Assembly: GCF_009604405.1 (NCBI RefSeq) | Contig: NZ_WEGK01000013.1 | Span: 124,001-188,000 of the forward strand | From: Nocardia macrotermitis | GTDB lineage: Bacteria > Actinomycetota > Actinomycetes > Mycobacteriales > Mycobacteriaceae | Direction of reading: 5' to 3' | Length of the DNA: 64,000 nt | Shown: one piece after another, positions 33,065 to 42,214 of the stretch | Layout: each line of letters opens with the position of its first letter | How positions within the stretch are numbered: the first letter of the stretch is position 1 | Notes under the pieces: generated by a model | Seen by the model: only the letters and a program-made list of their open reading frames with translations | The model's database searches: none | Told to the model about the DNA's origin: nothing | Made by a program: the position numbers and the translations under genes

Positions 33065-34537
33065 ATGACTTCCACGGCAACGTTCTCGGCGGGCTCGGCT
33101 GCCGATACCCGGTGGTCGGCACGCCTGTGGGGCATGCTGATCACGCTGTGCATCGTGCTGTTCCTCGACGGACTCGACGTTTCGATGATCGGTGTGGCCC
33201 TGCCGTCCATCGGTAAGGATCTGCATCTGGGCACCTCCACCCTGCAATGGCTGGTCAGCGGCTATGTGCTGGGCTACGGTGGGCTGCTGCTGCTCGGCGG
33301 GCGCACCGCCGACCTGCTCGGCCGCCGCCGCGTCTTCCTGATCGCGCTGGGGGTGTTCGCTCTGGCCTCACTCGCGGGCGGGCTGGTCAGCTCGGCCGCC
33401 CTGCTCATCGCGACCCGCTTCATCAAGGGGCTGGCCGCGGCGTTCACCGCGCCGACCGGCCTGTCCATCATCACCACCAACTTCGCCGAGGGACCCGCGC
33501 GCAACAAGGCGCTGTCCATCTACACCGTGTTCGGCGCGGGCGGCTACTCGATGGGCCTGGTGTTCGGCGGGCTGATGACCGGACTCGGCTGGCGCTGGAC
33601 CTTCCTGCTGCCGGTGCCGATCGCCCTGGCCGCACTCATCGCCGCGCTCGTCCTGGTGCCGCGCGACCGGCGCGCCGAGGAGGGCGGACACGATCTGCTG
33701 GGCGCGCTGCTGTCCACTGCGGGCATGCTGCTGCTGGTCTACACCGTGGTCTCCGCGCCGCAGGCGGGCTGGGCCTCGGCCCGCACGATCGGTTCCTTCG
33801 CGGCGGTGGCGGCGTTGTTCGTCGGCTTCGTCGCGGTGGAGAAGCGGGTGCGGCATCCGCTGATCCGGCTCGGCATCCTGCGCCGGGTGACGCTGGTGCG
33901 GGCGAGTCTGGTGATCATCGCGCTGGCCGGGTCGTACTTCAGCTGGCAGTTCATCGTGACGCTCTACCTCCAGGACGCGCTGCACTGGTCGCCGCTGCAA
34001 CTGGCGATGGGTCTGCTGCCGGTGGGTCTGCTGGTGGCGCTGTCCTCGGTGTTCTCCGACAAGCTGGTCGACCGGTTCGGCACCGGCCCGATCATCGCGG
34101 TCACCATGATCGCGATGGCCGTGGGCTACCTGCTGTTCCTGCGCGTCGACACGCACCCGTCCTACCTGACCGTGCTGCTGCCCGCGGTGCTGCTGGTCGG
34201 CATCGGCTGGATCGGCTTCCCGGCCATCAACATCCAGGCCACCGCCGGAATCGACGACGACGAACAGGGCCTGGCCGCCGGCGTCCTGCAAACCTCCATG
34301 CAGGTCGGCGCGGCCATCGTGCTGGCGATCAACACCGCCATCATCGCCTCGGGCCCGCACACCGACACCTCACCCGCCGCCGTCCTGTCCGGCTACCGCC
34401 CCGGCCTGATCTTCGTCGGCGTCGTCGCGGCCATCGGAGCCCTGATCGCCCTCACCCACTTCCTCCCCACCCGCCGGGCCACCGAGCCCGTCGCAGACCT
34501 CGACGAGAACCCGAAGCAGGAACTCGCCGCCGCCTGA
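33065..34537 (+). CDS. MFS drug-efflux transporter (DHA2/EmrB-like)
   Basis: The 490-residue protein has about 14 predicted membrane helices. It carries DHA2 signatures: LDVSMIGVALPSIGKDL in helix 1, the loop GGRTADLLGRRRVFL between helices 2 and 3, and GGYSMGLVFGGLMTGLGWRWTF (motif C region). It is expected to export drugs or other hydrophobic compounds using proton motive force. It is divergent from and probably controlled by the MarR gene. The open frame extends upstream to 32936 through the operators, so ATG 33065 is preferred. Confidence 0.9.
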   Translation: MTSTATFSAGSAADTRWSARLWGMLITLCIVLFLDGLDVSMIGVALPSIGKDLHLGTSTLQWLVSGYVLGYGGLLLLGGRTADLLGRRRVFLIALGVFALASLAGGLVSSAALLIATRFIKGLAAAFTAPTGLSIITTNFAEGPARNKALSIYTVFGAGGYSMGLVFGGLMTGLGWRWTFLLPVPIALAALIAALVLVPRDRRAEEGGHDLLGALLSTAGMLLLVYTVVSAPQAGWASARTIGSFAAVAALFVGFVAVEKRVRHPLIRLGILRRVTLVRASLVIIALAGSYFSWQFIVTLYLQDALHWSPLQLAMGLLPVGLLVALSSVFSDKLVDRFGTGPIIAVTMIAMAVGYLLFLRVDTHPSYLTVLLPAVLLVGIGWIGFPAINIQATAGIDDDEQGLAAGVLQTSMQVGAAIVLAINTAIIASGPHTDTSPAAVLSGYRPGLIFVGVVAAIGALIALTHFLPTRRATEPVADLDENPKQELAAA

Positions 34538-34555
34538 CCCTCCGATCAGTTGAAA

Positions 34556-34590
34556 CCCCTTGGTGGCGAACAGCATTCGTCACCAAGGGG
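34556..34590 (+). terminator. Terminator after MFS gene
   Basis: CCCCTTGGTG pairs with CACCAAGGGG, extended by CGAA/TTCG across one mismatch, around the loop CAGCA. It begins 19 bases after the MFS stop. The remaining bases to 34785 show nothing further. Confidence 0.8.
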
Positions 34591-34785
34591 TCCGCTGCGT
34601 GCTAGGCTCGCCGTCGCTGCGGGGCATGGCTCGGTGCTTACCGGTCGACCCCGTGTTCGGCGCTCGCACCTGCCGGGTGTCTCATCGGTCGGACGGGTCG
34701 CGGCCGCATCTCGCGAACGTCGATGTCGGTGTTCGTGGGGCGGAACCAATTGTCGGACTTCGATCCTCGGATGGATGATCAATGA

Positions 34786-35346
34786 TCAGCCCCGCAAGCT
34801 GCGAAGGGTCGGTGCGGCAGCGTCTTTGGGGGAGCGGGTGTAGGTGAGGGGCTCTCCGTTGCGGCCCGTGGTGGGCCAGTCGATGGCGAGGTCCGGATCG
34901 AAAGCGTCGAGGTCGCGGTCGAATTCGGGGGAGTACTCCAGCGAGCACAGGTAGGTGGCGGTGGAGTTGTCCTCGAGGGAGAGCAGGGCGTGGCCGAGGC
35001 CGTCGGAGAGGTAGACCGAGCGGCGGTCGGCGTCGTCGATCAGGACGGTGTCCCAGGTGCCGAAGGTGGGGGAGTCGGGGCGCAGATCCACGATGACGTC
35101 CAGGAACGCCCCCCGCGCGCAGGTGACGTATTTCGCCTGGCCGGGCGGGGTTTCGGTGTAGTGGATACCGCGCAGCACGCCGGCCGCGGACACCGAGGTG
35201 TTGACCTGCCGCAGATCGAACGGCCGCCCGACGACCTTCTCGAACTCCGAAGCCTTGAACGTCTCGAGGAAGATCCCGCGCTCGTCCCCGTGCAGCCGCG
35301 GCGTGAACTCCCACGCGCCGGGTACGGACAGTTCCCGAATCTGCAT
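34786..35346 (-). CDS. rmlC: dTDP-4-dehydrorhamnose 3,5-epimerase RmlC
   Basis: RmlC carries out the third step of dTDP-rhamnose synthesis, the sugar of the arabinogalactan linker. The 186-residue cupin has DERGIFLETF, the catalytic histidine motif LRGIHYTE and the later tyrosine in LEYSPEFDRDLD. The second histidine region reads DGLGHALLS, slightly unlike the usual GFAHGF. It follows rmlA after one base and is surely co-transcribed. rmlD is not in the window. Confidence 0.93.
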   Translation of the reverse strand: MQIRELSVPGAWEFTPRLHGDERGIFLETFKASEFEKVVGRPFDLRQVNTSVSAAGVLRGIHYTETPPGQAKYVTCARGAFLDVIVDLRPDSPTFGTWDTVLIDDADRRSVYLSDGLGHALLSLEDNSTATYLCSLEYSPEFDRDLDAFDPDLAIDWPTTGRNGEPLTYTRSPKDAAAPTLRSLRG

Positions 35347-35347
35347 A

Positions 35348-36247
35348 TCACCAATCCTGTTCGTATTCCGGCGGATTCGTCTCGCGCCCGCGCGCGGGCA
35401 GTCCGAGCAGATAGTCGCCGTACCCCGAGCGCGTCAGCGGTTCGGCCAACCGGACCAGCCGCTCGTCGTCGATATAACCCATCCGCCACGCAACCTCTTC
35501 GGGCGCACCGATTTTCAAGCCCTGGCGTTCCTCGATGGTACGGACGTAGTTGGCCGCGTCCAGCAGCGAGTCGAAGGTGCCGGTGTCGAGCCAGGCGGTG
35601 CCGCGGGCCAGCACGTCGACCTGGAGCCGGCCCTGTTCCAGATAGCTCCGGTTGATATCGGTGATCTCGTATTCGCCACGCGCGGAAGGCTTCAGCTCGC
35701 GGGCGATCTCCACGACGTCGTTGTCGTAGAAGTACAGCCCCGGGATGGCGTAGTTCGAGCGCGGCCGCGCGGGCTTCTCCTCGATGGAAATCGCACGGCC
35801 GTCGGCGAATTCGACCACACCGTACGCGGTCGGATCGGACACCCGGTACGCGAAGATCGCGCCGCCGCTGATCCGATGGAACCGCCGCAGCCGGGTGCCC
35901 AGGCCGGGCCCGTGAAAGATGTTGTCGCCCAGCACGAGTGCGGCCGGTTCGGTACCGATGTGAGCCGCGCCGAGGACGAACGCGCGGGCCAGCCCGTCGG
36001 GTTCGGGCTGCACCACGTAGCTGATCGAGATGCCGAACTGCGACCCGTCGCCGAGCAGCCGGTGGAACGACGGCGCGTCCTCGGGGGTGGTGATGATCAG
36101 GATGTCCCGGATCCCGGCCAGCATCAGCGTCGAGAGCGGGTAGTAGATCATCGGCTTGTCGTAGACCGGGACCAGCTGCTTGCTCACCCCGCGCGTGATC
36201 GGGTGCAGCCGCGTTCCGGTGCCTCCGGCCAGAATGATTCCGCGCAT
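35348..36247 (-). CDS. rmlA: Glucose-1-phosphate thymidylyltransferase RmlA
   Basis: RmlA makes dTDP-glucose, the first step toward dTDP-rhamnose. The 299-residue enzyme begins with the nucleotidyltransferase signature ILAGGTGTRLHPITRGVSKQ, followed by VPVYDKPMIYYPLSTLMLAG, and later shows LGDNIFHGPGL and EITDINRSYL. It heads a two-gene operon with rmlC. No clear -10 box was found at leaderless spacing. Confidence 0.96.
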   Translation of the reverse strand: MRGIILAGGTGTRLHPITRGVSKQLVPVYDKPMIYYPLSTLMLAGIRDILIITTPEDAPSFHRLLGDGSQFGISISYVVQPEPDGLARAFVLGAAHIGTEPAALVLGDNIFHGPGLGTRLRRFHRISGGAIFAYRVSDPTAYGVVEFADGRAISIEEKPARPRSNYAIPGLYFYDNDVVEIARELKPSARGEYEITDINRSYLEQGRLQVDVLARGTAWLDTGTFDSLLDAANYVRTIEERQGLKIGAPEEVAWRMGYIDDERLVRLAEPLTRSGYGDYLLGLPARGRETNPPEYEQDW

Positions 36248-36475
36248 GTCACACGAGTCTGCCAGCCGACGTGCGATTGGGCTCGATGAGGTTCCGAGTC
36301 GGTGCCGAAACCGTCACGGCGGGTTATGCGGGCCTCGATCCTGCCGATTCGTATTGCGTGGATCACCTATCCGTGGTCTTCTGAAATGGCACTGTGTGAG
36401 ATGTCAGCGCCGACAACTCGCCTCCGGACCTCCGGTTGCCGACGTCGCGGCGCGTCCGGAGTGAGGTGGTGCGTG

Positions 36476-37477
36476 ATGACGACAACCGTGGGAATGCGGG
36501 AAGCCGGGCCGGGTGTGGTCGCGAATCCCGACGGGATCAGTCTGACCTCCCGAATGTTGCTGCTGGCTTGCCGAGGCGTCGTCGGGCCGTTCGTGCGGCA
36601 CTATCCGGTCACCCCGCTGACCATGCCGGTCGCGCGCCTGCTCGTCGACGGGCTCTCCGCGCTGCGTCCGGGCCCGAGCGGGGTGGAACGAGAGCAGGTG
36701 CGGCTCAACGGTTTCCGGATGGAGATCCTGCGTCCGGCCGGAGCCCGGAGGGCCCTGCGCGACGGCGCGGTCATGTACCTGCACGGCGGCGGCTTCTTCC
36801 TGTGCGGCCTGGACACCCATCGCCCGATCGCGGCCGCCCTGGCCCGCCGCACCGGGCTGCCGGTGGTCAACGTCGAATACCGCCAGCTCCCAGGCGCCTC
36901 CATCGCCGATTCGGTGCGGGACTGCCTGACCGCGTACCGGTGGCTGCTGCGGCACGGCGCTGATCCCGCGCGGATCGTCTTCGCGGGCGATTCGGCCGGT
37001 GGGTATCTGAGTTTCGCGACCGCGTTGCGCGCGGCCGAGCTGGGCCTGCCCACCCCGGCCGGGCTGGTGGGGCTGTCCCCGCTGCTGGATCTGGACTGCG
37101 CGGCGAAACAGGATTACGTGAACGTCGACCGCGATCCCTACATCCCGCTGTCGGGGCTGGAGCGGGTGGTCGAATACGGCGCGACGGTCGAGGGCCGCCT
37201 GGCCCCGGAGATGTCCCCGGTCAACGGCGCGCTGGCGAGTCTGCCACCGGCGCTGCTGATCGTCGGCGAGGACGAACTACTGCGCTACGACTGTGAGGTG
37301 ATGGCCGAGCGGCTGACCGCGGCCGGGGTGCCGAACTCGCTGGAGTTGTGGCGCGGGCAGGTGCACGCGTTCATGAGCATCCTGCCGAACATGCCCGAGA
37401 GCCGCTCGGTGCTGGGCCGGGTGGCGCGTTTCGTGCGGGCCCGGATCGAGGCGGAGAGCCCTGCCCGGACCGCATGA
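36476..37477 (+). CDS. Alpha/beta hydrolase, hormone-sensitive-lipase family
   Basis: The 333-residue esterase/lipase carries the oxyanion-hole motif LHGGGFFLCG, the nucleophile GDSAGGYLS, an acid in GEDELLRYD and the histidine in GQVHAF, a complete HSL-type triad. It probably cleaves short- or medium-chain acyl esters; the substrate is unknown. There is no signal peptide. ATG 36476 follows GTGAGGTGGT, and the preceding GTG 36473 is an alternative. It ends before a strong bidirectional terminator. Confidence 0.88.
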   Translation: MTTTVGMREAGPGVVANPDGISLTSRMLLLACRGVVGPFVRHYPVTPLTMPVARLLVDGLSALRPGPSGVEREQVRLNGFRMEILRPAGARRALRDGAVMYLHGGGFFLCGLDTHRPIAAALARRTGLPVVNVEYRQLPGASIADSVRDCLTAYRWLLRHGADPARIVFAGDSAGGYLSFATALRAAELGLPTPAGLVGLSPLLDLDCAAKQDYVNVDRDPYIPLSGLERVVEYGATVEGRLAPEMSPVNGALASLPPALLIVGEDELLRYDCEVMAERLTAAGVPNSLELWRGQVHAFMSILPNMPESRSVLGRVARFVRARIEAESPARTA

Positions 37478-37542
37478 GAGTTATTGTGCGGCAGCCTGAT
37501 TCACCCGCTGCTGCACGAGAAACGCGTAAGTCTTGAATGAGA

Positions 37543-37579
37543 AAGCGCCCCCGCACTGTCTTTTCGTGCGGGGGCGCTT
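37543..37579. terminator. Bidirectional terminator
   Basis: A perfect 14-bp stem (AAGCGCCCCCGCAC/GTGCGGGGGCGCTT) with a 9-base loop lies between the convergent hydrolase and secreted-protein genes. Confidence 0.9.
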
Positions 37580-37596
37580 GTTCGCTTCGACCGGTA

Positions 37597-38313
37597 TTAC
37601 TTGGTCTTCGGCGCGACGAACGGGGCGTTGATCGTGGTGAAGTACTGCGCCGCAGCCGCGATCGCGACCGGAGCGGTCACCAGCAGCTGGCCCGCGAGGG
37701 TGCCCAGCGCGCCGACGGCGATGATGCCGCCGAGGCAGCCGACAGCCGCGGCCGGGATGAACGCGCCGAACAGGCCGACGATGGCCGCTGCCGCGACGGT
37801 CGCACCGGCGATGCCGCCGAGGACGCAACCGACCGCGCCACCGCTGAGGCCACCGACCAGGGTGCCGATGGTGGCGCCGGTGGAGATGGTGTCCTTCATG
37901 CGGTTGAAGGCGGCCTGCTCACGGTCGTACGGGGTCTTCCACGGCGCGCTGTCCTGGTAGGGCAGGTCGACCGGCTTGTAGACCGCGTGCTGCATGTCGA
38001 GCTGCGGGGTCAGGGTGGCGGTGTTGCCGGCGATGTTCGCGGCGATCGGGAACACGAAGTCGTCGACGCGGAAGTTCAGTTCCTGGCCGGCGAGGACCTT
38101 GCCGTTGGCGGCCTTGATCTTGAAGACGCCGTTCTCGACGTCCATCGAACCGGCATCGGTCTTGATGATGGTCGCGGTCTTGGTGGTGGTGGCCTTGTAG
38201 TTGACCGCGCCGTTGTCGGCAGCGGGGGCCGGGGCCGCGTTCACGGTGCCAGCGGTGATGCCGAGGGCGGCGATCACCAGGGCCGACGTCGCGGCGAATT
38301 TCCTCATCAACAT
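37597..38313 (-). CDS. Secreted protein with glycine-rich hydrophobic C-terminus
   Basis: The 238-residue protein has a clear signal peptide ending in GTVNAAPAP (cleavage near residue 27). A mature domain of about 100 residues follows, rich in beta-prone segments (ANGKVLAGQELNFRVDDFV). The last 100 residues form Gly/Ala-rich hydrophobic stretches resembling glycine zippers (GGLSGGAVGCVLGGIAG, then GCLGGIIAVGALGT) with two cysteines. This suggests membrane or envelope insertion after export. I do not recognise a characterised family. ATG 38313 has GAGG ten bases upstream; ATG 38307 is possible. Confidence 0.75.
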   Translation of the reverse strand: MLMRKFAATSALVIAALGITAGTVNAAPAPAADNGAVNYKATTTKTATIIKTDAGSMDVENGVFKIKAANGKVLAGQELNFRVDDFVFPIAANIAGNTATLTPQLDMQHAVYKPVDLPYQDSAPWKTPYDREQAAFNRMKDTISTGATIGTLVGGLSGGAVGCVLGGIAGATVAAAAIVGLFGAFIPAAAVGCLGGIIAVGALGTLAGQLLVTAPVAIAAAAQYFTTINAPFVAPKTK

Positions 38314-38508
38314 GTTCGTGAACCTCGGTGGTTTCGAATCGGGGGGACCCACAAATCGAAATGCAGATCAGCTAACGTGCGGTGAATCGGCTGTGACCAT
38401 TAATTCAAGTTCTGTTCACCGAACGGTACCGGCGGTCTGTGAGATTGCGCAAAATCGCAGCGCGCGTGTGGTTTTCGGGAACCAATCCGAATGGCGATCC
38501 GACTGAAG

Positions 38509-38524
38509 TGTGACGAAGATCACA
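38509..38524. promoter_or_regulatory. CRP/GlxR-like binding site
   Basis: TGTGACGAAGATCACA is an exact TGTGA-N6-TCACA palindrome, the consensus for CRP-family regulators such as actinobacterial Crp and GlxR. It lies about 100 bases before rmlB and 200 bases before the divergent secreted-protein gene. Confidence 0.6.
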
Positions 38525-38606
38525 ACTAATCAAGCCCTTCAATGCTGGAAACTCGACCTGAATAGGGTATTGACACCACGCGCACTCCGGGTATCCATTC
38601 GGCGGA

Positions 38607-38612
38607 TATGAT
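38607..38612 (+). promoter_or_regulatory. -10 box TATGAT before rmlB
   Basis: TATGAT is followed by 8 bases and GTG 38621. There is no ribosome binding site, which supports a leaderless or near-leaderless message. Confidence 0.5.
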
Positions 38613-38620
38613 CGGTCACC

Positions 38621-39631
38621 GTGCGATTGCTCATTACCGGCGGTGCCGGATTCATCGGCGCGAACTTCGTTCAGCGCACCGTGGCGGAGTATCCGGATAT
38701 CCGCGTGGTGGTGCTGGACGCGCTCACCTACGCGGGCAACCGCGCCTCCCTGGATTCGATCGCCGACCGCATCGAGTTCGTGCGCGGGGATATCGCCGAC
38801 GCCGAATTGGTCGACCGCTTGGTCGGTGGCGTGGACGCGGTCGTGCACTTCGCCGCGGAAACGCACAACGACAACTCGCTGGCCCGGCCGTGGCCCTTCG
38901 TGCAGACCAATATCGTCGGCACATACACGCTGCTGGAGGCCGTGCGGCGGCACGACGTGCGGTTTCACCACATCTCCACCGACGAGGTCTACGGCGACCT
39001 GGGCGCGGACGACCCGGCATTCAGCGAGAGCACTCCCTACAATCCGTCCAGTCCCTATTCCGCGGCCAAGGCGTCGAGCGACATGCTGGTGCGGGCCTGG
39101 GTGCGCTCGTTCGGGGTGCGCGCCACGATCTCCAATTGCAGCAACAATTACGGGCCGTATCAGCATGTGGAGAAGTTCATTCCGCGTCAGATCACCAATC
39201 TCATCGATGGCGTGCGGCCGCGCTTGTACGGGGCCGGGAATCAGATCCGGGACTGGATTCACGTCGAGGACCACAATCGCGCGGTCTGGACGATACTGGA
39301 ATCCGGACGAATCGGTCAAACCTATCTGATCGGTGCGAACGGCGAACTCGACAACAAATCCGTGGTAGAGCACATCCTCGTCGAATTCGGCCGCGATCCG
39401 GGCGATTTCGATCACGTCACCGATCGGCCCGGACATGACCGCCGCTATGCCATCGATGCGACGTTGTTGCGCACCGAACTCGGCTGGGAACCGCGTTATC
39501 GGGATTTCCGCGCCGGACTGGCCGTCACCATCGCGTGGTATCGCGCGCACGAAACCTGGTGGCGGCCCGGCAAAGCCGCGGTGGAGAACGCCTACGCCGA
39601 AGCGGGCGAACGAGTTCTGCGATCGGGGTGA
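38621..39631 (+). CDS. rmlB: dTDP-glucose 4,6-dehydratase RmlB
   Basis: RmlB catalyses the second step of dTDP-rhamnose synthesis. The 336-residue extended SDR shows the NAD motif GGAGFIGANFV, the HFAAETHNDNS segment, the catalytic DE pair in HISTDEVYGDL and YSAAKASSD with the catalytic Tyr/Lys. It is unlinked from rmlA-rmlC by 2.4 kb and on the opposite strand. A CRP-type box and a leaderless promoter precede it. The next gene is convergent, its stop codon lying one base away. Confidence 0.96.
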   Translation: MRLLITGGAGFIGANFVQRTVAEYPDIRVVVLDALTYAGNRASLDSIADRIEFVRGDIADAELVDRLVGGVDAVVHFAAETHNDNSLARPWPFVQTNIVGTYTLLEAVRRHDVRFHHISTDEVYGDLGADDPAFSESTPYNPSSPYSAAKASSDMLVRAWVRSFGVRATISNCSNNYGPYQHVEKFIPRQITNLIDGVRPRLYGAGNQIRDWIHVEDHNRAVWTILESGRIGQTYLIGANGELDNKSVVEHILVEFGRDPGDFDHVTDRPGHDRRYAIDATLLRTELGWEPRYRDFRAGLAVTIAWYRAHETWWRPGKAAVENAYAEAGERVLRSG

Positions 39632-39632
39632 T

Positions 39633-41186
39633 TCAGCCCCAGACCAGGTAGTGGTACTTCACGATCGCGGCGACCAGCGCCACGGTCGTGGCCACCACGA
39701 TCACCACGGCCGGACCGCGCACCGGGGTCCGGCCGCCGGAGTCGCTCAGCCGCAACGGTATCCAGCGCAGCAGCACCACGATGCCGACTATCGCCAGCGG
39801 CACGAAGTAGCGGCCCTGCACCCCGTCGACCAGGTAGAACCCGACCGGCGAGAAGGACATGTAGAGCGTCACGTAGATCATCGCGACGCTCGCCACGATC
39901 ACCAGCCCGACGATCGCGGTGCGCAGGTGCGCGGCGGACATCCGCTCGGCGATCCCGGCGCTCACCGCGAATGCCAACAGGCAGGCCAGGATCGACAGCG
40001 CCGGGACCTCGACGTACGAGAAGCCGAGTTCGCCGAAGAACTGCGTGAACCAGTGCTGATCGCGCAACCAGATGCTGTGCACGAAGATCTGCGTGAACCG
40101 CACCGGATGCTCGAGGATGAACTGCAACTGATCGCCCGTCCGCACCGAATGCCACTGCGCGGGCGGGCGCATCAGGCCCATCCCGTCACCGGTCGGCGCG
40201 GCGATCTTCATCCACGCCGCGAACAGCGCCGCGCCGAGAATCGCGAAGGCCCACGGGACCCAGCGCAGGGCGCGGCGGAATCCGTACTGCCGCACCGGAA
40301 TCAGCGCGACCAGCATGGCCAGCAGCACATAGGTCGGTTTGCTCAGCGGTAGCGCGATGGTGGCGAACAGGGCCGCGACCACCTCGGCGCGGGACAGCCG
40401 CGCATTCAGGAACACGCCCTTGACCACCAGGCAGGACACCAGCACGGCCAGCGCGTTGGTGATGGTGTCGGCGGTGACGGTACCGGCCTGGAACAGCGCG
40501 ATCGGCAGCACCGACACCGTGAACGCCAGCCACTGCACCCGGTACCCGCGCAACGCGCGCAGCCCGAAGGCGACCAGCACCAGATAGGCGAGCAGGCCGG
40601 CGAGCCTGGTCAGCAGCACCGTCTGCCCGACGTCCAGCCCGGTCGCCTCCGCGAGACGCAGCCCCACGGCCGCGGGCACGTACGGGACCGGCGAGTAGGC
40701 CGCGGTGTTGGTGAACCACATCTGCTTGGTCGCCGACGACACCGGCGCGTCACCGAGCCGGTCGTACGCGGCGCGCCCGGCGGACAGCGGCTCGGGCTCG
40801 GGCGGTTTGCGGTTGTAGTCGTGGAACGCGTAGCTCATCATCGCGTCGATGCTCACCGGGATCTGCCCGCCGTAGGACACCCCGCGCGAGTCCGGGATCC
40901 GCTCGGGCCCGAAACCGCCGTGCGCGACCTGATAGGCGCGGCCGAACTGGGTGAGTTCGTCGTGTCCCCAGAACGGCGGGGTGAGCGCGGTGAACACGCC
41001 GCCGAAGACGGCGGCGATCAGGATGAAGGCCAGTGCGCCGAAGCCGAGGTGCCGCTGGGTCCAGCACACCGCGGCGGCCATGCGGCTCTTGTCGGGCGAA
41101 TCTGTCTGTGCCGCAACATCTTCGGGCTTGTCCCCGGCGTCGTCGGCGGGTGTGGGATCGGTTTCGGAGGCGGCCTGCGTGGTCAT
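39633..41186 (-). CDS. DUF2142-type polytopic membrane protein
   Basis: The 517-residue protein has an acidic N-terminus of about 45 residues and then some 11-12 membrane helices. A long first external loop (PPFWGHDELTQFGRAYQVAHGG) resembles GT-C glycosyltransferases and DUF2142 proteins. A late loop contains YLVDGVQGRYFVPL, the signature seen in DUF2142. ATG 41186 overlaps the stop of the upstream GT2 gene as ATGA, so the GT2 presumably makes a polyprenol-linked sugar and this protein uses it. The sugar and acceptor are unknown. Confidence 0.75.
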   Translation of the reverse strand: MTTQAASETDPTPADDAGDKPEDVAAQTDSPDKSRMAAAVCWTQRHLGFGALAFILIAAVFGGVFTALTPPFWGHDELTQFGRAYQVAHGGFGPERIPDSRGVSYGGQIPVSIDAMMSYAFHDYNRKPPEPEPLSAGRAAYDRLGDAPVSSATKQMWFTNTAAYSPVPYVPAAVGLRLAEATGLDVGQTVLLTRLAGLLAYLVLVAFGLRALRGYRVQWLAFTVSVLPIALFQAGTVTADTITNALAVLVSCLVVKGVFLNARLSRAEVVAALFATIALPLSKPTYVLLAMLVALIPVRQYGFRRALRWVPWAFAILGAALFAAWMKIAAPTGDGMGLMRPPAQWHSVRTGDQLQFILEHPVRFTQIFVHSIWLRDQHWFTQFFGELGFSYVEVPALSILACLLAFAVSAGIAERMSAAHLRTAIVGLVIVASVAMIYVTLYMSFSPVGFYLVDGVQGRYFVPLAIVGIVVLLRWIPLRLSDSGGRTPVRGPAVVIVVATTVALVAAIVKYHYLVWG

Positions 41187-42196
41187 CTCGCCTGCCCGGC
41201 ATGTTCGGGCACGCCCGCGCCCACCGCCGAATAGCGCAGATACATCAGCCGCGCGGCCTCGTGCCGGGAGCGGCGGATCCCGTCCAGGATCAGCCCCGCG
41301 GTCCAGGCCAGCGAACCCAGCAGCAACAGCGTGAACGCCAGGAACAGCGTGGGGAACCGCGGCACCGAATGGATCTGATAGAACTGCACGATGATCGGCA
41401 CGGTCAGGATGATCGAGATCAGCCACGCCACCGTGCCGAACAGCCCGTAGAAAGCGACCGGACGCTCGTGCCGGGCCAGCCCGACGATCAGCGCCAGAAT
41501 CTTGAAACCGTCGTGATAGGTGCGCAGCTTGCTCTCGCTGCCCTCCGGACGATCCCGGAATCCGACCGGAACCTGGGTCTGCGGCACCCGCAGATGCAGG
41601 GAGTGCACGGTCAGTTCGGTCTCGATCTCGAACTCGCGCGAGACCGCCGGGAAACTCTTCACGAACCGGCGCGAGAACACCCGGTAGCCCGAGAGCATGT
41701 CCTCGACGTTCTCGCCGAACACCTTGCCGACCACGCCGTTGAGCACCTTGTTGCCCGTCTCGTGCCCGGTGCGGTAGGCCGAGGCGCCCGCGTCCTCGCG
41801 GCGCACCCCCAGCACGTGGTCGTACGGTCCGGACAGCAGCGCCTCGATCATCCGCGGTGCGGCGGCGGCGTCGTAGGTGTCGTCGCCGTCGATCATCAGA
41901 TAGATGTCGGCTTCGATATCGGCGAAGGCGCGTCGCACGACATTGCCCTTGCCCTTGGTGGTTTCGGTGCGCACGATCGCACCCGCCTCGCGGGCCCGTT
42001 CGGCGGTGGCATCGGTGCTCAGGTTGTCGTAGACGTAGACGACGATGTCCGGCACGGCGGCCTTGAGGTCGCCGACGACCTTGGCGACGGCGGCTTCCTC
42101 GTTATGACACGGCACTATGGCGGCGATGCGAAATTCGGTGGGGTCCACCCCGTCAATCCCTCGGTATTTTTGATCCGGCCGACGAAATACGAACAC
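41183..42196 (-). CDS. GT2 family glycosyltransferase, polyprenol-phosphate type
   Basis: The 337-residue protein has a GT-A domain (AAIVPCHNEEAAV, DNLSTDATAERA, LMIDGDDTY with the metal-binding DGD) and two C-terminal membrane helices (about 245-300). This architecture is typical of DPM1/GtrB-like enzymes that load a sugar on polyprenyl phosphate. It is coupled to the DUF2142 gene and near a GtrA flippase candidate, a classical GtrA-GtrB-transferase set. GTG 42196 is preceded by TAGCCT at only 4 bases. Confidence 0.87.
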   Translation of the reverse strand: MFVFRRPDQKYRGIDGVDPTEFRIAAIVPCHNEEAAVAKVVGDLKAAVPDIVVYVYDNLSTDATAERAREAGAIVRTETTKGKGNVVRRAFADIEADIYLMIDGDDTYDAAAAPRMIEALLSGPYDHVLGVRREDAGASAYRTGHETGNKVLNGVVGKVFGENVEDMLSGYRVFSRRFVKSFPAVSREFEIETELTVHSLHLRVPQTQVPVGFRDRPEGSESKLRTYHDGFKILALIVGLARHERPVAFYGLFGTVAWLISIILTVPIIVQFYQIHSVPRFPTLFLAFTLLLLGSLAWTAGLILDGIRRSRHEAARLMYLRYSAVGAGVPEHAGQAR

Positions 42197-42200
42197 CGGG

Positions 42201-42206
42201 AGGCTA
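42201..42206 (-). promoter_or_regulatory. -10-like TAGCCT before GT2 gene
   Basis: TAGCCT on the minus strand is 4 bases from GTG 42196, directly after copy 4 of the dispersed element. The spacing is shorter than for the other candidates, so the message may start within the first codon or the start may lie elsewhere. Confidence 0.3.
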
Positions 42207-42214
42207 TATCTTTG

